Below, one piece after another: positions 16,417 through 24,448 of a stretch of 54,386 nucleotides of DNA; position 1 is the stretch's first letter; each line of letters starts with the position of its first letter. The position numbers and the translations under genes were made by a program. The notes under the pieces were generated by a model. It saw nothing but the letters and a program-made list of their open reading frames with translations. It did not search any database and had not been told where the DNA came from. The stretch comes from an uncultured Campylobacter sp. (GTDB lineage: Bacteria > Campylobacterota > Campylobacteria > Campylobacterales > Campylobacteraceae): assembly GCF_944323605.1 (NCBI RefSeq), contig NZ_CALUTC010000011.1, forward strand, positions 1 to 54,386, in the 5' to 3' direction.

Positions 16417-17130
16417 CTAATCACAAATTTGGGCTATATCCTTATCATTCTTTGGTGGCACAAAATATTTAAGCATATCGTCAATGCGTTGTAATTGCTC
16501 CTCATTAAGGACTTTGCCATTACTACATTTAACGCTTATGGTTTTGTCTCTTAAAGCTTTGTGATATGGGATAGCGACGAGTAATTTGGCATTTGGCTTA
16601 TAAAGTTTCACAATACCTTCTTTGTATTTTTTATGTGGGATCTCGGCTGCAAGCTTCCCATTTTTATAATACCATTTTAACATACCTTCTATTACTGTAT
16701 ATGGATAGAAAGCCTCATATCTTTTAAATGGAGCCTCATATTTAAGCTTTCCATTGTCATAATAAGCTTTTTCCATACCATCTTTAAGATTTTCTTTATA
16801 TAGAATTTCTGCTTGAAGCTTCCCGTTTTCATAGTATTTTTTCACAATACCTTCTATATCACCATTTTTATAGGGAACTTCTCTTTCTAAATTCCCATTT
16901 TCATAATACTGTTTCGCGATGCCTTCTATGTTACAAATTGTATTATAAGGAATCTCTTTCTTAAGCTTTCCATTGTCATAGTATTCTTTTTTCACATAGT
17001 CAATGCATACTTCTGTTACCGCCTCAACTTTTATCTTATCTGCCTCGCTTTTGTATTCGGGTAAATTCTCTGCCATAAGCACACAAGGCAGTGCAACTAT
17101 CCCACATAACATTACAATTTTTCGTAGCAT
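16417..17130 (-). CDS. Exported YwqK/MORN-variant repeat protein
   Basis: A 237-residue protein with a signal peptide (MLRKIVMLCGIVALPCVLMA) and at least five repeats of the type YYxNGKLxxExPYKNGxxEGxxK, the pattern of proteins annotated as YwqK antitoxins or MORN variants. The start has AAGGAAG upstream. The C-terminal CSNGKVLNEEQLQRIDD matches the broken convergent paralogue at 15561. Such repeats are abundant in enterohepatic Helicobacter. Despite the common annotation, an exported repeat protein without a toxin partner is not evidence for a toxin-antitoxin system. Confidence 0.75.
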   Translation of the reverse strand: MLRKIVMLCGIVALPCVLMAENLPEYKSEADKIKVEAVTEVCIDYVKKEYYDNGKLKKEIPYNTICNIEGIAKQYYENGNLEREVPYKNGDIEGIVKKYYENGKLQAEILYKENLKDGMEKAYYDNGKLKYEAPFKRYEAFYPYTVIEGMLKWYYKNGKLAAEIPHKKYKEGIVKLYKPNAKLLVAIPYHKALRDKTISVKCSNGKVLNEEQLQRIDDMLKYFVPPKNDKDIAQICD

Positions 17131-17326
17131 ACGCTTCCTTAGCGATAATCGCTTTTTATACCGTTATTTAAAGTGATAGTTTGCATATTTGCTCCTTAAT
17201 AATCTTTTAAATTTTTACTTGATAAATTCTAAAAACATCAAATTTATAATCAAAGATAAAAGCTAAAATCGTATAAAAGCTTACATAAAAATCATAAACG
17301 AACTAGGATTTTAATTTTAAAAAAGC

Positions 17327-17341
17327 AGCCCTAAGGGGGCT
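17327..17341 (+). terminator. Short hairpin between foreign block and nikZ
   Basis: Arms AGCCC and GGGCT with a five-base loop, followed by TAAAATTTT. It is weak; it could terminate stray transcription into nikZ. The rest of 17131-17399 shows only AT-rich sequence. Confidence 0.35.
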
Positions 17342-17399
17342 TAAAATTTTGAAAAATTAATTTTAAAATTTAAATCATAATTCATAAAAGGGAAATGCT

Positions 17400-18908
17400 A
17401 TGAAAAAAATATTGCTTATCTTATTTATCCTTTTGCCGCTAATAGCAAAAGATAGCATAGTAATAGCGGTTGAAAATGAGCCTACTAGGCTAAATCCTGT
17501 CTTTAGCGAGGATCATGATAGTGTTTTAGCTCTTATATTTTCGGGTCTTACACGTTTTAATGATGATATGAGTTTAGAACCTGATTTAGCAAAATCTTGG
17601 ACGATAAGTAAGGATGGGCTTGTTTATGAATTTGAACTTAGAAATGATGTGTTTTGGCACGACGGCGTTAAATTTAGTGCAAAAGATGTGGAATTTACTT
17701 TAAATACCTTGCTTGATAAAAAACTTTTAGCTCCTAGCAAAGATAATTTTAAAGATATAAAAAAAGTAGAGGTTTTAAGTGATACAAAGGTAAGAATTAC
17801 GCTTTCAAAACCATTCCCACCTTTGCTTGATGCACTTAGTTTGGGTATGCTTCCTAAGCATATATTGCAAAAAGAGGATATAAATAAGGCTAAATTTAAT
17901 CAAAAGCCTATAGGAACAGGTCCGTATAAATTAAAAATATGGAAAAAAGGATATTTTACAGAGCTAGAAGCAAATGATAAATTTTACCTTGGCAAAGTTA
18001 AGACAAAAAAACTCATATTAAAACACATAAAAGACCCAAAAATAGCGGCTACAGAACTAAAAAGCAATCTTGTTGATGTGGCTTTAATAGATTATGAAGT
18101 TCTTAAAGATTTTCAAAATGATAAAAATTTTAAAGTAAATATAGAAAAATCTGCTGATTACAGAGCCTTGATGTTTAATTTTAATAACAAATTCTTAAAA
18201 GATATAAATGTAAGAAAGGCTTTAAATTATGCGGTAGATAAAGAAAGTATAGTGAATAATTTATTGCATAATTTAGGTTTTGTAGCAAACCACCCTCTTG
18301 AAAATTCGTGGGCTGTTGGAAAACAATTTAAAAGCACTTACGAATACGATTTAAATAAAGCTGATGAATTTTTACAAAAAGCAGGATTTAAGAAAAATAA
18401 AAATGGAATTTATGAAAAGAATGGCGAAATTTTAGAATTTGAAATCTACACTATGAGTAATGATCCTTTGCGTGTTGCACTAACCCAAGTAATACTAAGC
18501 GAATTTAAAAAACTTGGAGTCGTGGCAAAAGGCATAGCTAAACCGGCTGGAAGCTTTGACTACACAAGGATAGATAGTTTTTTAGTAGGCTGGGGAAGTC
18601 CTTATGATCCAGATTTTCATACTTATAGGGTATTTGCAAGTGAAAAAGACTGGAATTTTGGGCATTATAGTGATAAAGAGGTAGATAAAAGTTTAAATTT
18701 AGCTAGAAATACTTTAGATAAAGAAGAAAGAAAAAAAGAATATCTAAATTTTGTAAAAGCTCTTGATGAAAACCCAGCTTTTATATTTATAGCATACATT
18801 GACTATCCTGTCGTGTTTAGAAAAGGTATAAACGGAGTAAAAAACTATATACTAGGCCATCACGGTGTTGGCTTTGCATACAATGCGTGGGAATGGAGTA
18901 TAGATTAA
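17400..18908 (+). CDS. nikZ: Family 5 extracellular solute-binding protein, NikZ-like (nickel/peptide)
   Basis: The 502-residue protein has a short Sec signal (residues 1-16) and typical SBP family 5 features: NEPTRLNPVFSEDHDS, FELRNDVFWHDGVKFSAKDV, GTGPYKL and VRKALNYAVDKE. The C-terminal HHGVGFAYNAWEW resembles Campylobacter NikZ, which I recall binds nickel-histidine; a peptide-binding role is the alternative. In C. jejuni the permease and ATPase genes follow nikZ; here ybeY follows tail-to-tail, so no transporter partner is present. It lies next to an acquired block, which may have disturbed the operon. Confidence 0.75.
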   Translation: MKKILLILFILLPLIAKDSIVIAVENEPTRLNPVFSEDHDSVLALIFSGLTRFNDDMSLEPDLAKSWTISKDGLVYEFELRNDVFWHDGVKFSAKDVEFTLNTLLDKKLLAPSKDNFKDIKKVEVLSDTKVRITLSKPFPPLLDALSLGMLPKHILQKEDINKAKFNQKPIGTGPYKLKIWKKGYFTELEANDKFYLGKVKTKKLILKHIKDPKIAATELKSNLVDVALIDYEVLKDFQNDKNFKVNIEKSADYRALMFNFNNKFLKDINVRKALNYAVDKESIVNNLLHNLGFVANHPLENSWAVGKQFKSTYEYDLNKADEFLQKAGFKKNKNGIYEKNGEILEFEIYTMSNDPLRVALTQVILSEFKKLGVVAKGIAKPAGSFDYTRIDSFLVGWGSPYDPDFHTYRVFASEKDWNFGHYSDKEVDKSLNLARNTLDKEERKKEYLNFVKALDENPAFIFIAYIDYPVVFRKGINGVKNYILGHHGVGFAYNAWEWSID

Positions 18909-19300
18909 GCCCTTAAAATCAAGCTTTTTGGTAAATTAAATTTATCAATTAGCTCTATTTCCTTGTTTCTCATTTCTCCATTATCACATTCATGATCAAA
19001 TCCCAAAAGATGCAAAATGCCGTGTATAAACAAAATGCTAAGCTCCTCTTCAAAACTGTGCCCTAATTTCTTAGACATCCTTAAAGCTTCATCTTCATTT
19101 ATAACTATGCTTCCAAGTATGGCATTTGGGACATCTTCTAAAGGAAAAGAAAGAACATCGGTGCTTTTATCGATATTTCTGTGTTTTAAATTCAATGCTC
19201 TCATTTCATCATCATTTACAAAGACAAGCTCTAAGTCTTTTTCACTCAAACTTTTAGCTATATCTTCTAAAATTTTAATTTCTCTATCGCAAAAAACCAT
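18905..19300 (-). CDS. ybeY: Endoribonuclease YbeY
   Basis: The 131-residue product contains the zinc motif HGILHLLGFDH with H93, H97 and H103, the signature of YbeY, a single-strand RNase for 16S rRNA 3'-end maturation and ribosome quality control. STDVLSFP at about 46-53 is also diagnostic. Its stop overlaps the nikZ stop by four bases tail-to-tail. The length is slightly short of the E. coli protein (about 155) but normal for small orthologues. Confidence 0.92.
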   Translation of the reverse strand: MVFCDREIKILEDIAKSLSEKDLELVFVNDDEMRALNLKHRNIDKSTDVLSFPLEDVPNAILGSIVINEDEALRMSKKLGHSFEEELSILFIHGILHLLGFDHECDNGEMRNKEIELIDKFNLPKSLILRA

Positions 19301-19362
19301 AACTCCTCCATAAGATTAATATACTAAATTTTAGTAAAAAAACAAATATTATTTTTTTTGTA

Positions 19363-19391
19363 TTGACTTTTTATCTTATTTTAGATATGAT
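19363..19391 (+). promoter_or_regulatory. Promoter of the metY-metA leader
   Basis: TTGACT (19363-19368), a 17-base spacer, and TATGAT (19386-19391). It would start RNA near 19398, leaving about 210 nt of 5' leader before metY. Confidence 0.6.
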
Positions 19392-19424
19392 AAAAAAATT
19401 TAATTTTAGGGAAAGGGGCTTTAT

Positions 19425-19505
19425 ATGTTTAGTTTTTATATTGATAGCCGTTTTGCCCTTAATTTTATTTCTATGATGTATATGCACACGCTCGTGTGCA
19501 AGTAA
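19425..19505 (+). CDS. Met-rich leader peptide upstream of metY
   Basis: A 26-codon ORF starting at ATG 19425 after GGGAAAGGGG. The peptide is MFSFYIDSRFALNFISMM followed by YMHTLVCK. Four of its residues after position 16 are Met or Cys, with Met-Met-Tyr-Met just before a perfect hairpin (19483-19500) that includes the last codons. A terminator-like hairpin lies downstream, before metY. The arrangement is that of a translational attenuator that senses methionine (or cysteine) supply. Direct evidence for translation is lacking. Confidence 0.5.
   Translation: MFSFYIDSRFALNFISMMYMHTLVCK
19483..19500 (+). promoter_or_regulatory. Hairpin overlapping the end of the leader ORF
   Basis: Perfect eight-base arms TGCACACG and CGTGTGCA separated by CT; the helix spans the His-Thr-Leu-Val-Cys codons directly after the Met codons. 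A ribosome stalled on the Met codons would melt or mask it. Confidence 0.5.
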
Positions 19506-19557
19506 TTAATCTCCCCCGTATAAACACATATATACACAAAAGTAAAATCCAAAGTTT

Positions 19558-19575
19558 GAATGTTTTTTAACGTTC
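19558..19575 (+). terminator. Terminator-like hairpin in the metY leader
   Basis: GAATGTT (19558-19564) and AACGTTC (19569-19575) pair with one G-T wobble around TTTT and are followed by TATATTTTT. It could act as the attenuator that decides read-through into metY-metA. Confidence 0.45.
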
Positions 19576-19608
19576 TATATTTTTATAAAAATTTTTAGGA
19601 GAAATAAA

Positions 19609-20886
19609 ATGTCAAATTATACACAAAACACATTAGCACTACACGCAGGATATGATTACGATACTCAAAGAACTATAAGTGTTCCAATATACCAAAATAC
19701 AGCTTACAGCTTTGAAAATTTAGAGCAAGCTGCTGCTAGATTTTCCTTGCAAGAGCTTGGCAATATATACTCTCGCCTTACAAATCCAACAAATGACGTC
19801 TTAGCTAGACGTTTAGCAGCTATTGAAGGTGGAACTTTTGCAAATGTTACTTCAAGCGGTTCGGCAGCAGTTTTTTACTCTCTTTTAAATTCTGCTCATA
19901 GCACGGATAATATCCTTTATTCTAATAAAATTTACGGTGGTTCGCAAACCCTACTTTCTTATGTCTTGCCAAAAAGATTTGGCATACAAGCAAAAAGTTT
20001 TGATATAGATAATCCAGCAAGTTTGGAAAAATTGATAGATGATAAAACTAAGGCTATATTTTTTGAAAGTCTTTCAAATCCTCAAATTTCCATAGCAGAT
20101 ACAAAAGCCATTACCGATATAGCTAAAAAATACGGCATTATAACAATATGTGATAATACCGTTGCGACTGCATTTTTGCATAAACCTTTTGATTTTGGGG
20201 TTGATATAGTGGTGTATAGTTTAAGTAAATACGTAAATGGTCAAGGTTCTACCCTAGGAGGAGCTATCATAGAAAGGGAAAATTTAAATGAGCTAATCAA
20301 AAACAATCCTAGATACGAAAGTTTTAATACCCCTGATGAAAGCTATCACGGTCTTGTTTATGCTGATTTACCTTTGCCTATATTTTCTATAAGAATAATA
20401 ACAGAATGGCTAAGAAATATAGGTGCAACTCTTAGTGCTCAAAGTGCGTGGAATTTGATACAAGGGCTTGAAACTTTAGAGCTTAGAATTCAAAAACATA
20501 GTCAAAATGCACTAGAAGTAGCTAAATTTTTAGAAAGCCACCCTAAAATAAATTCTGTGTTTTATCCAGCACTTCAAAGCAATAAATACAACAATCTTCT
20601 TAAAAAATACTTCATAAATTCTCAAGCAAGTGGGCTTTTAAGCTTTGAAGCACAAAGTTATGAAGAGGCAAAGAAAATTTGTAACGAGGTAAAACTATTT
20701 ACAATAGCTGCAAATTTAGGAGATTCTAAGTCTTTATTAATACACCCAGCATCAACTACTCATTCTCAACTTAGTAAAGAAGAGCTAGAAATAGCGGGGA
20801 TTACGCCAAATACAGTAAGGCTTAGCATAGGCTTGGAAAGCACTTCTGATTTGATAGATGATTTAAAACAAGCCATAGAAAAATAA
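19609..20886 (+). CDS. metY: O-acetylhomoserine sulfhydrylase (PLP enzyme)
   Basis: The 425-residue protein is a Cys/Met-metabolism PLP enzyme: SSGSAAVFY near residue 84, CDNTVAT with D182, and the PLP lysine K207 in VVYSLSKYVNGQGS. The long form (over 420 residues) and the start TLALHAGYDYD fit MetY, which makes homocysteine from O-acetylhomoserine and sulfide; C. jejuni annotation often calls it metB. AGGAG precedes the ATG. It is followed by metA after 34 bases, with a small hairpin between. Expression is probably controlled by the leader upstream. Confidence 0.92.
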   Translation: MSNYTQNTLALHAGYDYDTQRTISVPIYQNTAYSFENLEQAAARFSLQELGNIYSRLTNPTNDVLARRLAAIEGGTFANVTSSGSAAVFYSLLNSAHSTDNILYSNKIYGGSQTLLSYVLPKRFGIQAKSFDIDNPASLEKLIDDKTKAIFFESLSNPQISIADTKAITDIAKKYGIITICDNTVATAFLHKPFDFGVDIVVYSLSKYVNGQGSTLGGAIIERENLNELIKNNPRYESFNTPDESYHGLVYADLPLPIFSIRIITEWLRNIGATLSAQSAWNLIQGLETLELRIQKHSQNALEVAKFLESHPKINSVFYPALQSNKYNNLLKKYFINSQASGLLSFEAQSYEEAKKICNEVKLFTIAANLGDSKSLLIHPASTTHSQLSKEELEIAGITPNTVRLSIGLESTSDLIDDLKQAIEK

Positions 20887-20904
20887 TCCTGCTTAATGCA
20901 GGAT
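20886..20904 (+). terminator. Intercistronic hairpin between metY and metA
   Basis: ATCCTGC and GCAGGAT pair around TTAAT, followed by TTTTA, overlapping the metY stop. It may be a partial terminator or an RNA-stability element giving less metA than metY. Confidence 0.5.
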
Positions 20905-20920
20905 TTTAGAAAGGAATTTT

Positions 20921-21823
20921 ATGCCTGTTATAATACCAAAGGACATTCCAGCATTTAAAAAACTTGAAAAAAGCGTTTTTGTTATGGATACAAAAAGGGC
21001 AAATACACAAGATATAAGAGCTTTAGAGATCTTAATACTAAATTTAATGCCTATAAAAATTCAAACAGAAAATCAACTTTTAAGTTTGCTTGCAAATTCT
21101 CCTTTACAAGTAAATATAACTTTTTTATCTACACAAAGTTATATTGGAAAAAATACCTCAGCTATGCATCTTGACAAATTTTACAAAGGTATTGAGGATA
21201 TAAGACAAAAGCATTTTGATGGAGCCATAGTAACAGGAGCTCCTGTAGAGCTTTTAAAATATGAAGAGGTAAAGTATTGGAATGAATTTAAAGATATACT
21301 TAACTTCTTAAAAAATAATGTAACAAGCACTATGTATATATGCTGGGGTGCTATGGCAGCGTTATATCACTTTTATGGGATAGACAAAACACTTCATAAG
21401 AAAAAAATTTCTGGAGTATATAAATGCAAGATAGTGAAAAATGATCTTGTGCTTACAAACTTAGACGATGAAATTTTAATACCAAATTCAAGATATGCAA
21501 GTATAGACGAAAACAAGGTAAAAAAATGCAAAGAGCTTAGAATTTTGCTTAAATCAAAAAAAGCTGGATTGGTCCTTGCAAGAGATAGAAATTCTTTATT
21601 TATGTTAGGACACCCTGAATACACTAAAAACACACTTGATTTAGAATATAAAAGAGATATAAAAGCAGGACTAAGGATAAAAAAACCTGTAAATTATTAT
21701 GATAAAAAAGGAAATATTATGTATTCTTGGCGTTGCGAAGCAAATACTATTTTTGGAAATTGGCTAAATTATGATGTGTATCAAGCAACTCCATTTAAGC
21801 TTGACATAGAGCAAAAATCATAA
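20921..21823 (+). CDS. metA: Homoserine O-acyltransferase MetA, predicted acetyl-CoA type
   Basis: The 300-residue protein belongs to the MetA family: nucleophile C141 in [10 protein letters not shown] and H231/E233 in GHPEY. In the loop [16 protein letters not shown] residue 110 is Glu, where E. coli MetA (succinyl-CoA) has Gly; from the published Bacillus/E. coli comparison, Glu here favours acetyl-CoA. That agrees with a MetY partner that uses O-acetylhomoserine. AAAGGA precedes the ATG. The operon ends at the strong hairpin overlapping its stop. Confidence 0.92.
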   Translation: MPVIIPKDIPAFKKLEKSVFVMDTKRANTQDIRALEILILNLMPIKIQTENQLLSLLANSPLQVNITFLSTQSYIGKNTSAMHLDKFYKGIEDIRQKHFDGAIVTGAPVELLKYEEVKYWNEFKDILNFLKNNVTSTMYICWGAMAALYHFYGIDKTLHKKKISGVYKCKIVKNDLVLTNLDDEILIPNSRYASIDENKVKKCKELRILLKSKKAGLVLARDRNSLFMLGHPEYTKNTLDLEYKRDIKAGLRIKKPVNYYDKKGNIMYSWRCEANTIFGNWLNYDVYQATPFKLDIEQKS

Positions 21824-21850
21824 TCTAATCCGCAAAAAAGCGGATTAGAT
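21823..21850. terminator. Bidirectional terminator between metA and dcuA copy
   Basis: Perfect 11-base arms ATCTAATCCGC and GCGGATTAGAT with an A6 loop, placed between convergent metA and dcuA stops. Confidence 0.8.
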
Positions 21851-21855
21851 ATAAA

Positions 21856-23202
21856 TTACATAGCAAATGGTGCTACTAAAAAGCCAAGAGCCACAGATAT
21901 AGCTATAGCCATAACTCCCGGTAAAAAAAAGGCGTGATTAAAGATAAATTTGCCTATGCGAGTTGTGCCTGTATCATCCATTTGCACCGCACCAAGCAAG
22001 GTAGGATAAGTAGGAAGAACAAACAGTGCAGAAACTGCAGCAAAACAAGCAACAAGCATGTAAGAATCTGCCGGATTTGCAGCAGAAATTCCAAGTGCTG
22101 ATATGATGATAGGCGTGATTGCCTTAGCAGTTGCGGCCTGAGAATACAAAAGCATGGAGGCAAAAAAGAAAGCAACAGCTAGCATAGCAGGGCTTTGTTT
22201 TACCCATTCACCAGCCACATCTTTAATGGCTTGTTCGTGTCCGCTTACAAAGGTATTTCCAAGCCAGGCCACACCAAAAACGCAAATGCAAGCAGTCATA
22301 CCGGCCTTAAAAACGCTTGTATCTGTTATCTTGCTAACATCAACCTTGCAAAATATCACAATCAAACAAGCCGCACTCAATAAAAAGCTCATAATCGCCG
22401 CATCTCTTGTCACCACAGGATTTTCTATCAAAGCGACATTACTTGAAATAGCAGTTGCATAAAGCACAACCGCCAAAACTGTAAATAAAAATATAAGCAC
22501 AGAAAGCTTTGCACCCGGTTTATCCTCAACTTGTAAAACCTCTTGTGCGTCCTTTACAAGCCCAGCCTTTAATCTAGCTTGATAAACAGGGTCTGTATCT
22601 AGACGGGTATTTGTAAAAAGTCCTATGATAAGAGAGATTAGCATACAAGCTAAGGTGGTAGTTATAAGCCAAATTCCAAGTAAGGTAGGGTAATTCCATC
22701 CAAGTGGCTCTAAAACACCGCTCATATAAACAACCGCAGCTGAAACAGGAGAAGCGGTAATTCCAATTTGCGATGACACGACAGAAACCGAAAGAGGCAC
22801 TGAAGGCTTGATGTTTTGTGCTTTTGCCACATCGATAATAACAGGCATTAGCGAAAATACCGCATTACCTGTTCCAGCTAAGATAGTAAGCCAATAGCAG
22901 CAGCAAGGTCCAAGATAGTTTATATACTTAGGATTTGCACGCAAAAGCTTTTCTGTAAGCCTTACTAAATAATCAAGGCCTCCGGCTTGTTGCATAGCAG
23001 ATATAGCACAAATCGCAGCAGCTATGATTAAAATCACGTCCCAAGGTATGTTTCCGGGTTTCATTCCAAGCACTATACCAAGCACAACAACGCCAAGCCC
23101 ACCAGCATAGCCAATGCCAATACCACCTAAGCGAATTCCCAAGAATATAGCACCTAAGAATACGACAAGTTGTATGATGATTTCCATAACACTATAATCC
23201 AT
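21856..23202 (-). CDS. dcuA: C4-dicarboxylate transporter DcuA, duplicate copy
   Basis: A 448-residue, roughly 12-segment membrane protein of the Dcu family (GGIGIGYAGGLGVVVLGIVLG near the N-terminus), which exchanges aspartate/fumarate for succinate. It is identical to the copy at 24449 for about 425 residues. The last 20 or so residues then differ (GVMAIAISVALGFLVAPFAM here, GVLAIALAVALGFLIAPFAL there), and the DNA diverges abruptly at 21925. It follows a truncated aspA by nine bases and has its own terminator. It is probably functional, adding dosage for aspartate uptake, but may lack a native promoter. Confidence 0.9.
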   Translation of the reverse strand: MDYSVMEIIIQLVVFLGAIFLGIRLGGIGIGYAGGLGVVVLGIVLGMKPGNIPWDVILIIAAAICAISAMQQAGGLDYLVRLTEKLLRANPKYINYLGPCCCYWLTILAGTGNAVFSLMPVIIDVAKAQNIKPSVPLSVSVVSSQIGITASPVSAAVVYMSGVLEPLGWNYPTLLGIWLITTTLACMLISLIIGLFTNTRLDTDPVYQARLKAGLVKDAQEVLQVEDKPGAKLSVLIFLFTVLAVVLYATAISSNVALIENPVVTRDAAIMSFLLSAACLIVIFCKVDVSKITDTSVFKAGMTACICVFGVAWLGNTFVSGHEQAIKDVAGEWVKQSPAMLAVAFFFASMLLYSQAATAKAITPIIISALGISAANPADSYMLVACFAAVSALFVLPTYPTLLGAVQMDDTGTTRIGKFIFNHAFFLPGVMAIAISVALGFLVAPFAM

Positions 23203-24200
23203 AATCTCTCCTTATTTTTTAGCCTCTAAGTGAGGGTTTAGCATATTTTCAGGCTTTAAAATTTCATCGATTTGTTCCTTGCTTAAGAGCCCACGTTCTA
23301 GTGCAAGTTCAGCTACAGGCTTGCCTGTTTGCATAGCTTCTTTTGCTATAGAGGCTGAGTTTTCATAGCCTATGTAAGGATTTAAGGCTGTTACAATGCC
23401 AACAGAATTATAAACGAAATCAGCACAGATTTTTTCATTTGCAGTAATTCCATCTATACATTTATCAGCTAAGGTATGCATAGCTTTTTCAAGCATTATT
23501 ATGGAATTAAAAAGATTGTAAGCAGCAACCGGCTCAAAGACATTTAGTTGTAGCTGTCCTCCCTCGCAAGCCATAGTGATAGTAACATCAGAGCCAATTA
23601 CTTGAAAGCATACTTGATTTACAACCTCAGGGATAACAGGATTTACTTTGCCCGGCATTATAGAGCTACCTGGTTGCATTTTTGGTAAATTTATTTCATT
23701 TAAACCACATCTTGGACCAGAGCTTAACAATCTTAAGTCATTACAAACCTTAGAAAGCTTCACAGCAACCCTTTTTAGCACACCGCTTATTTGCACGAAA
23801 CCACCGGTATCTTGTGTAGCTTCTATAAGGTCTTCAGCCACAACAAAATCGTGTCCGGTTACTTCTCTTATCTTTTTTTCAACAATTTTTGGATAATTAG
23901 GGTGAGAGTTTATACCAGTTCCTATGGCGGTGCCTCCCAAATTTATCTCTAAAATAAGCTTTCTAGCTTCTAAAACTCTTTGTATATCTTCACCTATCAT
24001 AACCGCAAAAGTTTTAAATTCGCGTCCCAAAGTCATAGGCACAGCATCTTGAAGCTGAGTTCTACCCATTTTAAGAACGTTTTTAAACTCTTCTGCTTTT
24101 CTTTCATAAGATTTTTTAAGATGCTCCATAGCCTTAGCTAAATCACTTAAATAATCGTGTAAAGCAAGTTTTATAGCTGTAGGATAAGCATCATTTGTGC
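21925..24200. repeat. Tandem duplication, unit A (aspA 3' part + dcuA)
   Basis: This 2,276-bp block recurs at 24518-26793 at a constant offset of 2,593 bp. The two copies appear identical in the coding and shadow frames I compared. They diverge sharply at both ends. Confidence 0.9.
23212..24200 (-). pseudogene. aspA: 5'-truncated aspA copy
   Basis: It matches the intact aspA (25805-27211) from codon 140 to the end and then breaks off in unrelated sequence at 24201. The lost part includes GTSTNMN, a substrate-binding segment, while the catalytic loop GSSIMPGKVNP remains. An artificial start is available at 24231 in the junction sequence, but such a product should not be active. It probably only serves as leader for the downstream dcuA. 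Confidence 0.9.
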
Positions 24201-24380
24201 AAGGTTCCGTCATAATCGCTGATATTATCATTTATCAGCGTGGTTCCAACTGTTTTTAGGGCTTTTGAACCCGCACTTTTAAGGTCAACATCGTATTTAT
24301 AAGAATCCTCAACCTTATCAAACAAATAATTACTTCTATTAAAATCATCGCACTGCCTAGCTATATAGGCTGCATTTAAA
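24201..24380 (-). pseudogene. Unidentified gene fragment between the aspA-dcuA copies
   Basis: One minus-strand frame is open through about 60 codons and reads like real protein (LNAAYIARQCDDFNRSNYLF, then SAGSKALKTVGTTLIND). It joins aspA sequence out of frame at 24200 and has no start. I do not recognise the source gene. It marks the recombination junction. The remaining bases to 24428 are AT-rich. Confidence 0.5.
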
Positions 24381-24428
24381 CCAACATATTATAAATTTAT
24401 GGAAATTGTAATCTTAAAAGGTTAACAA

Positions 24429-24447
24429 ATCCGCCATTAAGGCGGAT
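24429..24447 (-). terminator. Terminator after dcuA (right copy)
   Basis: ATCCGCC and GGCGGAT pair around ATTAA immediately past the dcuA stop on the minus strand, with a poor T-run; some read-through into the second copy is likely. Confidence 0.6.
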
Positions 24448-24448
24448 A

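Noticed and set aside
16417..17130. Toxin-antitoxin system based on the YwqK label
   Set aside because: The protein is exported and repeat-rich, and no partner toxin gene lies beside it.
19392..19608. SAM riboswitch upstream of metY
   Set aside because: The leader is mostly an ORF with two simple hairpins; no multi-helix conserved core is visible.
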